From assembly GCF_902833645.1 (NCBI RefSeq), contig NZ_CADFGE010000002.1:900609-964608 (forward strand): DNA of 64,000 nucleotides, written 5' to 3'. This document shows positions 18,694-26,924 of this stretch, in pieces. Source of the stretch: Paraburkholderia fungorum (GTDB taxonomy: Bacteria; Pseudomonadota; Gammaproteobacteria; Burkholderiales; Burkholderiaceae). The translations under genes were made by a program, and so were the position numbers. The notes beneath the pieces are model-generated. The model was not told the origin of the DNA, did not search any database, and saw only the letters and a program-made list of their open reading frames with translations. Every line of letters starts with the position of its first letter. Position 1 is the stretch's first letter.

Positions 18694-18795
18694 GTCTTTA
18701 TGCCCCCGTTGCTCGATGCCTGTTACCCGAGACTTTCGTTCTTGCCTTCGTGATGCCGGTCGCGCTGCCTGGTGAAGCGGCACGCCATCGCCGGC

Positions 18796-19620
18796 CTAAA
18801 AACATTCCACGCTGCCCGTTACACCCGACAACACGCCCACACAATCGCGCTTGGGCGCCGGATGAGCGGCATAACGCGCCCGCACCGGATGGACCGGCTC
18901 GAGCACCGGCGCCGAAGCCGGCACGTCGAGCAATGTGAGTTTGGTCGCGCCGTCGGTCGAGGGCGTCTGTTTGTCGACCTGGTTGCGCAGAACCAGCGAC
19001 AGCGTGCCGACGCTGCGCGCGAGGTCGAGTTTCTCGGCCTGCTCGGGCGTCACTTCGAGCGTGACGGCGTTGACGACTTTCGGCGCCGTGTCGTCGCGGC
19101 TCACCTGCTGGGCCACCGCGAGGACGAGGATCTGTTCGAGCACGATCTTCGAAATGCTCTGCTGCGTGTCGGTCCCGCCGGGTTTCTGCGTATTCACGAT
19201 CACGTCGACGTAGTTGCCCGGCAGCGCGAAACCGGCGACGCCGACCACGTCGTTCACGCGTACCGTTATCGCCCGGCGGCCCGAGCCGATCACTGCCGAG
19301 AGTCCGCCTTTCGTGCCGACCGGCGCGAGCTTCGACTCGAGTACCGGTTCGCCCGGCGCGAGACTCGTCAGCACCACGCGACCTTCCAGCCCCTTCTCGT
19401 CGGCAAAGGCGCCGGGCGGCACGCTGCCCGACGGCCAGTTGACGGTGCGGATGAGCGCGGGTGTCAGCGGCTCGCCGAGATTGACCACGCCCGCAGCCAC
19501 GGCCACTGGCGTGACCGCGCTCGACGACGTCTGCAGCAGCCATCGCGAGGCCAGAACCACGGCAGCGAGGCCCGCCAGCATGGCGAACGCAAGCATGACT
19601 AAAGCGCGACGATTTTTCAT
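18796..19620 (-). CDS. rcpC: Flp pilus assembly protein RcpC/CpaB
   Basis: Protein of 274 residues with one N-terminal membrane anchor (about 7-29), a SAF domain (about 38-105) and the CpaB C-terminal domain (about 115-235, with VGVAGFALPGNYVDVIV). RcpC/CpaB helps assemble or stabilise the secretin in the periplasm. Second Cys-containing tail near residue 260. Lies between tadV and rcpA. Confidence 0.9.
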   Translation of the reverse strand: MKNRRALVMLAFAMLAGLAAVVLASRWLLQTSSSAVTPVAVAAGVVNLGEPLTPALIRTVNWPSGSVPPGAFADEKGLEGRVVLTSLAPGEPVLESKLAPVGTKGGLSAVIGSGRRAITVRVNDVVGVAGFALPGNYVDVIVNTQKPGGTDTQQSISKIVLEQILVLAVAQQVSRDDTAPKVVNAVTLEVTPEQAEKLDLARSVGTLSLVLRNQVDKQTPSTDGATKLTLLDVPASAPVLEPVHPVRARYAAHPAPKRDCVGVLSGVTGSVECF

Positions 19621-19739
19621 GGCAACACTCCTGCATGGTTCATCAATACTTCCGGCATCGACCGGATGCCCGCGTTCGATACTCCTGCCCAACGTGGCCG
19701 CTGCCCATCGCAAACCACCTTCCCGCCTTCCCTGCGCGG

Positions 19740-20273
19740 CTAGAACGCCGCCGCGAACAGCACACCCAGCGTGCCGGCCGCCATTGCCACGCCATAGGGA
19801 ATCGTTCCGACCGATTCGATTCCACTCGCAGCAACCTGCCGCGGCGCCAGGCGCCACACCGCCACGATCTGCCGTAGATTGCGAATGAGTTGCCGCAAGT
19901 GGCCGCGGCTCACCGCCAGCCCCAATGACCAGACCCCGCCGAGCAGAAAGGTGGCGAGGGCAATTCGGAAAGTCATCGCGGGGCCCACAAAGGCTCCGAT
20001 CGTCAGCAGGAGCTTGACGTCGCCGGCGGCCATGCCGCGCAGCAGATAGAACGGCAACAGCAACGCGAAACCGCACGCGGCGCCCGAGAGCCACTCAAGT
20101 CCGCCATTCCACGGCCCGTGCAACCAGACCTGCACAGCGAATGCCGCTGCGAGGCCGATCGCGATGACGCGATTCGGAATCCGGCGCGCGGCGATATCCG
20201 TGCTGGCCGCCACGATCACCAGCACGATCACGCACAGCGGCACGGGTTGCGGTGGCAGGGGGGGCAGCGTCAT
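19740..20273 (-). CDS. tadV: Prepilin peptidase TadV/CpaA
   Basis: Protein of 177 residues with several membrane segments and the two A24 peptidase aspartates, in DIAARRIPNRV (about residue 25) and GMAAGDVKLL (about residue 84). Cleaves the Flp and TadE-like leaders after glycine. Only the short peptidase domain is present, without the methyltransferase half of type IV pilus PilD. ATG at 20273 chosen because the protein then begins like other TadV proteins; GAGGT lies upstream. Confidence 0.9.
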   Translation of the reverse strand: MTLPPLPPQPVPLCVIVLVIVAASTDIAARRIPNRVIAIGLAAAFAVQVWLHGPWNGGLEWLSGAACGFALLLPFYLLRGMAAGDVKLLLTIGAFVGPAMTFRIALATFLLGGVWSLGLAVSRGHLRQLIRNLRQIVAVWRLAPRQVAASGIESVGTIPYGVAMAAGTLGVLFAAAF

Positions 20274-20455
20274 GAGAGACCTCGTTTCGTCGCGGCTGAT
20301 TTTTTTAAACCATGGCGGCAGCGATCCACATCCGCTACACACCGAATGGAGCTGGCCGGTTCGGACAGCCGGCGCGACATTCGCGTCCGACCGCAGAACC
20401 AGGCCCGGGATCGACGAACGAACCTCTCGCAGGCATCCGTTCGTCGGCGGCCGCC

Positions 20456-20626
20456 CTAGACCGATCCCGCGATATCGCTGAAAACCGCTTTGAGGTTCGT
20501 GCCGAGCGTGGTAACCGTCCCGATGATGACAAGAGCGATCAGCGCGGCGAGCAGACCATATTCGATGGCCGATACGCCGTCTTCGTCGCGAACAAAACGT
20601 GCTGCCTGGGCGATGAAATTCTTCAT
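20456..20626 (-). CDS. flp: Flp-type pilin
   Basis: A 56-residue pilin precursor. The leader MKNFIAQAARFVRDEDG ends in the processing Gly17, followed by VSAIEYGLLAALIA with the Glu-Tyr pair diagnostic of Flp pilins, then a hydrophobic helix and a short hydrophilic tail. AAGGAG lies 8 bp before the ATG. It is the first gene of the Tad locus; in other genomes flp heads the operon and is often the most highly expressed gene. No second flp copy was seen here. Confidence 0.93.
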   Translation of the reverse strand: MKNFIAQAARFVRDEDGVSAIEYGLLAALIALVIIGTVTTLGTNLKAVFSDIAGSV

Positions 20627-21348
20627 GACAGACTCCTTCGTATGTCTAAATAAAAACCCTTAACCAGGATTGGTTGGAGGGAACGTACTGCCGGCACTAC
20701 GAAAACACTGGCGATCAGTCGTCAACAACGTGAAGGGTTGTCTGCGTGACGATTCTTTTCCGGTCCGGCTGCTGCTTCGAATCGTTCGGCCGTCACGTCT
20801 TCGACTTGCGCGTCCTTTTCATAGCAAGGGTGGGGCCAGCGACACGGAAAGGCCCGAAATATAAGGGACCAGCCTGATGGCTTGCGGCATGGATTTAACG
20901 TTCCCGCACAGATTGTCTCGCCTCCGCGACGTTTTTCGGTGTCGCCGGAACATGGCGAAATAGCCGGAGCACCGCGCCGGCTGTGGCTCTGAGGAATTTA
21001 CTCAGGACATACCCTGATTCGACGCCTGCATCGAATCCCATGAAAACGGCTGCGCCTCGCGATGGGCACCTGCACAAACTGTCGCAGCCGTGAGACCGAT
21101 ATGCGCGCTTGCGCACATAGGCAGGTCCAGTTTCGTGTCGATGAGGGATTTTTGACCGCTCCTCAACGTGGCGCAGGAAAACGCCCTCTTGCAAGTCGAT
21201 TAATTTTCCTCCAACAATGAGTGGACAGATAACGCGCAAACGTGATTCCTCACGCAGCGTTTTAGAGCAACGCTTAGGAATCTGAACAAACAATCCGAAT
21301 GAGCGGATGAACCATGAGTTACATCCGGACATCACCGAGGCGGGGATC
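20627..21348. other. Divergent control region between pilus locus and glycosylation operon
   Basis: About 720 bp without a gene. It must contain the flp promoter and the glycosyltransferase operon promoter. Two inverted repeats stand out: a 20-bp near-perfect palindrome with arms TATG-GCGC (21100-21119, one mismatched pair) and ACGATTC/GAATCGT at 20749-20755 and 20779-20785. No sigma-54-type GG-GC pair was recognised upstream of flp. Confidence 0.5.
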
Positions 21349-22587
21349 ATGTACGTTTCACAGTCGGGCGCTTGCGGCAACGAACGCCGTGTTCGAAGTT
21401 TTCTCACTGCTGAGCGAGTGGTCGTGTACAGCATCGCGATGTTGGTGCTGTACATGCTGTTTCTGGCGGCCTGGGCATGGACGAGCAAGGGATTCACCAC
21501 CGGCGATTTCACCAAACCGGGAATCGACTTTTCAGTTTTCTGGTCGGCTTCGTACGCGATGCTGCACGGCCCGGCGTGGCAGATCTACGACTACCGTTAC
21601 TTCGAAAGAATCGAGGCGGCGCTATTCCAGCTTCCTCACGGCAGTTTTCTCCCGTGGCTGTACCCGCCGACCTTTCTGGTGCTCATCAAACCGCTCGCTC
21701 TCGTGCCGCCAGTCGTCGCCTATCTGACCTTTGTCGGCGTCAGCGTGCTCCTGTTCACTGTCGCCATGCTCAAGCTGTCCCGGCTCGCTACCGGCATGAG
21801 CAGCTCGCGTCTTGCCGCGCTATTCGTTGCTGCCTGTCCCTGCGTCTTCGTTGCGGCTGTTTTCGGACAAAACTCGCTTCTGACCGCCGCGCTGGCCGCG
21901 CTCGCTGTCCACTGGAGCTCGCGCCATCCGGTTCGCGCCGGTCTGTGTATCGGTCTGCTCGCCATCAAGCCGCAGATGGCCGTGCTGCTGCCCTTCGTAT
22001 TGATCGCAGGGCGGTCGTGGCGCGCCTTTGGCGTCGCGGCATTGAGCGCGTCGCTGTTCGTCGCGCTTAGCGTACTGATCTGCGGTGCGAAGTCGCTGCA
22101 CCTGTTCGTGCTCGGCACCGGGCTCGCCCGCGATCTCGTACTCGAACACTCCCGTCACTACTGGCTCGCCTCCCCGACCACGTTTGCGGCCCTACGCGAG
22201 GCAGGTGCGCCGCTCGCCGCGGCCTATGCAGCGCAAGCGGGCATAGCACTGATCGCCGTGACGGCCGCCTGTCTCATCTGGAAGTCCACACGCGACGCGC
22301 GCCTGCGCGGCGCGGTTCTGGCGGTCGCGACGTTGCTCGCGAACCCCTACGCATGGCACTACGAATTGGCCTGGCTTGGCATTGCCACCACCTGTCTCAC
22401 GGCAATCGGCTTCGATACAACATGGAGACGCGGCGAGCAGGCGGTGCTGGTGCTTGCCTGGCTGCTGCCGGTCTATGAATTCTTCAATCGCCTGAGCGGC
22501 TTGCCGCAGATCGGACCGGTCGTCCTGCTATCGATGCTGCTGCTGATACTGCGCCGCGCGCGGATCGGCGACGAGGTGACGTCATGA
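21349..22587 (+). CDS. GT87 (DUF2029) glycosyltransferase, copy 1
   Basis: Protein of 412 residues, a multi-pass membrane protein with about ten hydrophobic segments. The acidic first-loop motif GIDFSVFWSASYA and the LPWLYPPTFL motif are typical of GT87/DUF2029 enzymes, which transfer a sugar from polyprenyl-phosphate carriers on the outer side of the inner membrane. Start uncertain: ATG at 21349 has an AGGCGGGG just upstream; ATG at 21307 is also in frame. First gene of a five-gene operon; overlaps the next gene by ATGA. Confidence 0.83.
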   Translation: MYVSQSGACGNERRVRSFLTAERVVVYSIAMLVLYMLFLAAWAWTSKGFTTGDFTKPGIDFSVFWSASYAMLHGPAWQIYDYRYFERIEAALFQLPHGSFLPWLYPPTFLVLIKPLALVPPVVAYLTFVGVSVLLFTVAMLKLSRLATGMSSSRLAALFVAACPCVFVAAVFGQNSLLTAALAALAVHWSSRHPVRAGLCIGLLAIKPQMAVLLPFVLIAGRSWRAFGVAALSASLFVALSVLICGAKSLHLFVLGTGLARDLVLEHSRHYWLASPTTFAALREAGAPLAAAYAAQAGIALIAVTAACLIWKSTRDARLRGAVLAVATLLANPYAWHYELAWLGIATTCLTAIGFDTTWRRGEQAVLVLAWLLPVYEFFNRLSGLPQIGPVVLLSMLLLILRRARIGDEVTS

Positions 22588-23870
22588 ACCTGAAATCGTC
22601 GCATGTGTTGCCGTCGGGTCGCCGGGTCGAGGCGGCCGGATCGGCGCATACGCGCTCGGCAAGCCGCGCTCACTGGCTCGACAGCCGACGCCTGTCGCTC
22701 TATTCGCTGGCGGCTCTCGCCTGCTACGCCGTTTTCCTCGCGGTCTATCTATACCGCGTGCTCTGGCAGCAGCGCGCCGATTTCCCGCCCCTGGCGATGG
22801 ACTTCCTGCCGTTCTGGAGCGCGTCGTTCCTTGCGCAGCACGGGCACGCCGTCGACGCCTATAACCTCAAAGCGCTGACCGACGTCGAAATGAGCGCCGC
22901 GCCGTATTTCCGCACTATGGGCAGCATTCTGCCGTGGCTGTATCCGCCCAACTCGCTGCTGATCATGGCGCCGCTGGCTCTCCTGCCGTTTCAGGCGGCC
23001 GCCGTCGCCTTCATTGCCGGCACGTTCGCGCTGTTCGCCAAAGCCATTCACTCGATCGTGCCGCGCCGGCAGACCTTACTCGTCACATTGGCCTTCCCCG
23101 GTGTTGCACTGGTCGCGTTGATGGGACAGAACGGCCTGCTGACGGCGGCGCTGGCAGCGGTTGGACTGCTGGCGCTGCGACGCCGTCCGGCGATCGCGGG
23201 AATATGTTTCGGATTGCTTTGCATGAAACCGCATCTGGTGCTGCTCTTCCCGTTCGCCTTGCTTTGCGGCCGTTCATGGCGCGCGTTGCTGGCGTTCGCG
23301 CTCACAGCCGCATCGACGCTCGCGTTGGCGGCCCTGCTGTTCGGCCCGGGCACGTTCACCGCATTCGTGCACAACGCCGGCATGGCAGCCGGATTTGTCG
23401 AATCGGGACGCGCCGCCATGGCTCGGGTACCGACCGCCTTCGCGCTCGCGAAGCTCGCGCATGCCCCCGCGGCGTGGGCCTACGTGGCTCAGGCAGTCAG
23501 CGCCGTTCTGGCAATCGGCGCTGTCTGGTATGCGTGGCATCGGCCGTGCGCTTATGCGCTGCGCGCCGCGACCCTGATCTGCGCAAGCCTGCTCGTCAGT
23601 CCGTATCTGTACGACTACGACCTCGCCTGGTACGGCGTGCTGATTGCCTGGTATTGCAGCTACGGCATGGCCCACGGATGGCAGCGCGGGGAGCGCGAAT
23701 GGCTGGTCGTTTTGTGGCTCGCGCCGCTGGCGGGGATGGTGGTCATAAGCCGTTTGCCGTTCCAGTTCCTACCGCTTCTCACGATGACGACGCTCGGCAT
23801 GCTGGCGCGGCGTATCGCGGTCGAACGCAACCGTGCAATGCCAACGCATTGCACCAGATACAACCGATAA
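22584..23870 (+). CDS. GT87 (DUF2029) glycosyltransferase, copy 2
   Basis: Protein of 428 residues, a paralogue of the preceding gene with the same signature order: AMDFLPFWSASFL, LPWLYPPNSLL, GQNGLLTAALAA and LVSPYLYDYDLAWYG. Many membrane segments, about ten. The start overlaps the previous stop, so the two are translationally coupled. Two GT87 enzymes in series would add two sugars, or act on different acceptors. Confidence 0.85.
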   Translation: MNLKSSHVLPSGRRVEAAGSAHTRSASRAHWLDSRRLSLYSLAALACYAVFLAVYLYRVLWQQRADFPPLAMDFLPFWSASFLAQHGHAVDAYNLKALTDVEMSAAPYFRTMGSILPWLYPPNSLLIMAPLALLPFQAAAVAFIAGTFALFAKAIHSIVPRRQTLLVTLAFPGVALVALMGQNGLLTAALAAVGLLALRRRPAIAGICFGLLCMKPHLVLLFPFALLCGRSWRALLAFALTAASTLALAALLFGPGTFTAFVHNAGMAAGFVESGRAAMARVPTAFALAKLAHAPAAWAYVAQAVSAVLAIGAVWYAWHRPCAYALRAATLICASLLVSPYLYDYDLAWYGVLIAWYCSYGMAHGWQRGEREWLVVLWLAPLAGMVVISRLPFQFLPLLTMTTLGMLARRIAVERNRAMPTHCTRYNR

Positions 23871-23894
23871 ACAGGAAAAAAACGGGGAAATGCC

Positions 23895-24977
23895 ATGTCA
23901 ACTCATACCAGCAAACCATTGATCTCGCTTGTCGTGCCGTTCTACAACGAGCATCAGGCAATCGACCGGTTCTTCGCCGCCGTCGTGCCGATACTCGAAT
24001 CGATCGAGGACACGCGTTTCGAAATCGTCTGCGTCAACGACGGCAGTAACGACGGCACGCTCGACAAGCTGGTCGCCGCCGCCATCCAGGACAAACGCGT
24101 CCGCGTGATCGACCTGACGCGCAACTTCGGCAAGGAAGCGGCCCTGACGGCCGGCATCGACGAAGCGGTCGGCGACGCCGTGATCCCGATCGACGCGGAC
24201 CTGCAGGACCCGCCGAGCCTGATCCCGGTTATGGTGGAACACTGGCGCGCGGGCGCCGAGGTCGTGGCCGCCAAACGCACCAACCGGGCCTGCGATACCT
24301 TCGCCAAACGCACCGCGGCGGCGCTGTATTACCGCGTGCACAACGCACTCTCCGAGGTCAAGCTGCCTGAGAACGTCGGTGATTTTCGCCTGATCGACCG
24401 GCAGGTCGTCAACGCGCTGCGCAGCCTGCCGGAACGCCGGCGCTTCATGAAAGGCCTGTTCGCATGGGTCGGTTATCGAACCGTCATCGTCGAATACGAA
24501 CGCGAGCCGCGCAGTGCGGGGCACTCGAAGTTCTCCGGATGGAAGCTGTGGAACTTCGCGCTGGAAGGCATTACGAGCTTTAGCACCGTGCCGTTGCGCA
24601 GTTGGACCTATATCGGCCTGTCGATTGCCACGCTGGCATTTTTCTATGGCGGCTTTATCGTCGGGCGCACGCTGTGGTCGGGCAATCCGGTTCCCGGTTA
24701 CGCATCCACGATTTCGCTGATGCTGTTCATGGGTGGGATCGAACTGATCGGCATCGGCGTGGTGGGCGAATACGTCGGCCGGATCTACTACGAATCGAAA
24801 AAGCGCCCGGTCTATCTCGTGCGGCGCCGCTACCAGGAGAAGAGCAAAGTCACTGTGCTGCACCGCGAGCGGCACCCGGCACGCATACCCCATGCGCCAC
24901 GCCCCGAAGTCGTGCGCAAACGCATGGCCGTCGGCGTGCGGGTCGTGACGGGCCGCCTCGATCAGCAAGCAGGTTAG
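23895..24977 (+). CDS. GT2 glycosyltransferase, GtrB/DPM1-like
   Basis: Protein of 360 residues. An N-terminal GT-A domain has VVPFYNE, VNDGSNDGT and the metal-binding DADLQDPP; two membrane segments lie at about residues 235-290, and a basic tail of about 60 residues follows. This is the layout of GtrB-like polyprenyl-phosphate sugar transferases (UDP- or GDP-sugar plus undecaprenyl phosphate). It would supply the lipid-linked sugar for the two GT87 enzymes. 24 bp after the previous gene. Confidence 0.88.
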   Translation: MSTHTSKPLISLVVPFYNEHQAIDRFFAAVVPILESIEDTRFEIVCVNDGSNDGTLDKLVAAAIQDKRVRVIDLTRNFGKEAALTAGIDEAVGDAVIPIDADLQDPPSLIPVMVEHWRAGAEVVAAKRTNRACDTFAKRTAAALYYRVHNALSEVKLPENVGDFRLIDRQVVNALRSLPERRRFMKGLFAWVGYRTVIVEYEREPRSAGHSKFSGWKLWNFALEGITSFSTVPLRSWTYIGLSIATLAFFYGGFIVGRTLWSGNPVPGYASTISLMLFMGGIELIGIGVVGEYVGRIYYESKKRPVYLVRRRYQEKSKVTVLHRERHPARIPHAPRPEVVRKRMAVGVRVVTGRLDQQAG

Positions 24978-25018
24978 AGGCCGGACTATCAACCACCTCA
25001 CAGTGCAAGGAACTCATC

Positions 25019-25780
25019 ATGTCACCTGACGCGTATCTGGAGATGGCCGAAACCGAAGCGGAACACTGGTGGTTCCGTGGCCGGCGCGACGTGTTGCGCA
25101 GCGTACTGCGCCGTCTGGCGCTACCCGCCGGAGCACGCGTGCTCGAAGTCGGTTCAGGGACGGGCGGCAACCTCGACATGCTGGCGGAATTCGGCAGGGT
25201 GAGCGGTCTCGAGATGGATGGCACGGCGCGCGCGCTCTGCTCGCAGAAAACCGGCGGCCGTTTCGACATCCGCGCAGGGCGCTGTCCGGAAGATGTCCCC
25301 TTCGGCATGGAGACTGGCGAACGCTTCGACCTGATCTGCTTCTTCGATTGTCTCGAACACATCGCCGACGACGTCGGCTCACTGGCACGCATGCAATCGT
25401 TGCTGGCGCCAGGCGGCGTGATCGTCGTGACGGTGCCGGCCTGCCCGCATCTGTGGAGCGCTCACGACGTCTATCTGCGGCACTTCCGCCGCTACAGCCG
25501 CGCTTCGCTGACGCAATGCGTCGCCGCGGCCGGTTACGAAATCGAGCGCGTGACGTATTTCAACTCGCTGCTGTTCCCCCTCGCGGTGGCCGCGCGATGG
25601 TTCGACCGCCTTTTCAGGCGCAGCAGATCGACGGGCGACGCCGTTCCGGCCCACCCGCTCAATGCCGCGCTTTATCGGCTGTTCAGTGCGGAGCGCCATT
25701 GGCTTGCGCACGCCGCGTTGCCGTACGGGGTGTCCTTGCTCGCGATCCTGCGCACACCACGGGAGAGCGCCGGTGAATAG
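25019..25780 (+). CDS. Class I SAM-dependent methyltransferase
   Basis: Protein of 253 residues with motif I VLEVGSGTGGNLDML (about residue 42), and FDLICFFDCLEHIADD and LLAPGGVIVVTVP, typical of class I methyltransferases that act on small molecules or sugars. No signal or clear membrane segment, though a hydrophobic C-terminal half may associate with the membrane. ATG at 25019 chosen as first in-frame start after the GT2 stop with AAGGA upstream. May methylate a sugar or the lipid intermediate made by its operon partners. Confidence 0.85.
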   Translation: MSPDAYLEMAETEAEHWWFRGRRDVLRSVLRRLALPAGARVLEVGSGTGGNLDMLAEFGRVSGLEMDGTARALCSQKTGGRFDIRAGRCPEDVPFGMETGERFDLICFFDCLEHIADDVGSLARMQSLLAPGGVIVVTVPACPHLWSAHDVYLRHFRRYSRASLTQCVAAAGYEIERVTYFNSLLFPLAVAARWFDRLFRRSRSTGDAVPAHPLNAALYRLFSAERHWLAHAALPYGVSLLAILRTPRESAGE

Positions 25781-26147
25781 CGCGGAACGAATCAAGCTAC
25801 TGCGATTCGGCGTGTCCGGACTCTTTGCAACCGGGCTGCACGTCATGGTCGCCATGACGCTGATCGTGCGCGCCGGCACTGAACCGGCGTTGGCGAATGC
25901 GCTCGCTTTCGCCTGTTCGACAGGAAGCTCCTACCTCCTGAATACTTTCTGGAGTTTTTCGTCCGTTCCCGCGCTGGCGAATATCTGGCGTTTCGCCGTT
26001 GTTTCTCTGGGCGGCCTGACGCTGACTACGCTCGTCGCTCACGCCACGCAGATCGCCGGTGGTGGTCCGGCGTTGGGCATCGCGATGGTGGTCTGCGTGG
26101 TGCCGCCGGTTACGTTCATGGCGCACCGGTGGTGGACGTATCGGTGA
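25773..26147 (+). CDS. GtrA-like flippase
   Basis: Protein of 124 residues with four hydrophobic segments and the GtrA signature region (FACSTGSSYLLNTFWSF). GtrA proteins are thought to flip undecaprenyl-phosphate-linked sugar across the inner membrane. A GTG start at 25773 overlaps the methyltransferase stop and has GGGAGA upstream. Last gene of the operon, next to the GtrB-like gene's partners; together they form a complete lipid-linked sugar supply and transfer set. Confidence 0.85.
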   Translation: MNSAERIKLLRFGVSGLFATGLHVMVAMTLIVRAGTEPALANALAFACSTGSSYLLNTFWSFSSVPALANIWRFAVVSLGGLTLTTLVAHATQIAGGGPALGIAMVVCVVPPVTFMAHRWWTYR

Positions 26148-26243
26148 AACCGAACGGAAACGGGCGGCGGAAATAGCCGAATCGGAGCCACCACGACGCA
26201 AACGGCAGGCGGAGCCGCCGCCGAACTGGCCGGCTGATCGCTG

Positions 26244-26387
26244 TTACTCGGCGATTGAAAAGCGCGCCGGGCGGCGTTGCGGCGCGCTGGTGGGGCGCTC
26301 CACGCGCGGGCTGGCGCCGCGGATGAAGAGAATCGCGCAGATAGCGACCATCGTCCAAATGCTGATAATTACGGTCAAGGCACTCAT
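26244..26387 (-). CDS. Small single-span membrane protein
   Basis: A 47-residue protein: membrane segment ALTVIISIWTMVAICAILFI near the N-terminus, then a basic Pro/Arg-rich tail. The frame extends upstream to 26441, but the ATG at 26387 gives the usual compact layout. No strong ribosome-binding site. Function unknown. The clean hydrophobic segment and position on the minus strand beside the next gene support it as a real gene. Confidence 0.55.
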   Translation of the reverse strand: MSALTVIISIWTMVAICAILFIRGASPRVERPTSAPQRRPARFSIAE

Positions 26388-26441
26388 TACGGTCTTCAGA
26401 AGTTCGACACAGCGATTGATTCTGTCTGGCCTGACGGCCAA

Positions 26442-26732
26442 TCAACGTGTCGTAGGTTGGTCGGTACCTTTGAGCAATAGCTCATCGATCAGGCACGTGG
26501 TCAATGCCAACTGCTTTTCGAGCGATACGCGCGCCAGTTCCGCGCCCACCGTGTCGCCACGCGCGACGGCGCTGTGGGTCTGCGTCGCGAGCCGCAACAC
26601 AGCCTCCGATGCGAGGTGCAGGCCGCGCATCGTGCCCGCGTCGGAGTACGGCGCAGGATCTTTCCAGTCGGACATGGATACGTCCGGCAGAGCAACTTTG
26701 AACTGGTAACTCGGGTCGTGGCGGAAAGACAT
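26442..26732 (-). CDS. Hypothetical protein
   Basis: Protein of 96 residues, soluble, with an N-terminal MSFRHDPSYQFKVALPDVSM stretch and a mainly helical C-terminal part (VSLEKQLALTTCLIDELLLK). GGGAG precedes the ATG at 26732; the longer frame to 26924 has no such support. No family recognised. Lies between the small membrane protein and the MocR gene, same strand. Confidence 0.6.
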   Translation of the reverse strand: MSFRHDPSYQFKVALPDVSMSDWKDPAPYSDAGTMRGLHLASEAVLRLATQTHSAVARGDTVGAELARVSLEKQLALTTCLIDELLLKGTDQPTTR

Positions 26733-26924
26733 CTCAGGCTCCCTGCGCGATTGGCACGATGTCAGTGTGCGCCGACCACAGGGAGTCCAATCCGTTAAAA
26801 AGAAGCCAAATCTGGAGTTAATCCGCCGCCCTCGCGAAACAACGAGAAATTTGTTAAAAATGGGGCCGGGGCGCGATCTACGCTCAAGCCCGCATCGTCT
26901 CAGCCACGGCGGCTCATCTGCCAT

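Noticed and set aside
20627..20720. Sigma-54 promoter for flp
   Set aside because: No GG-N10-GC pair with proper spacing was recognised upstream of flp.
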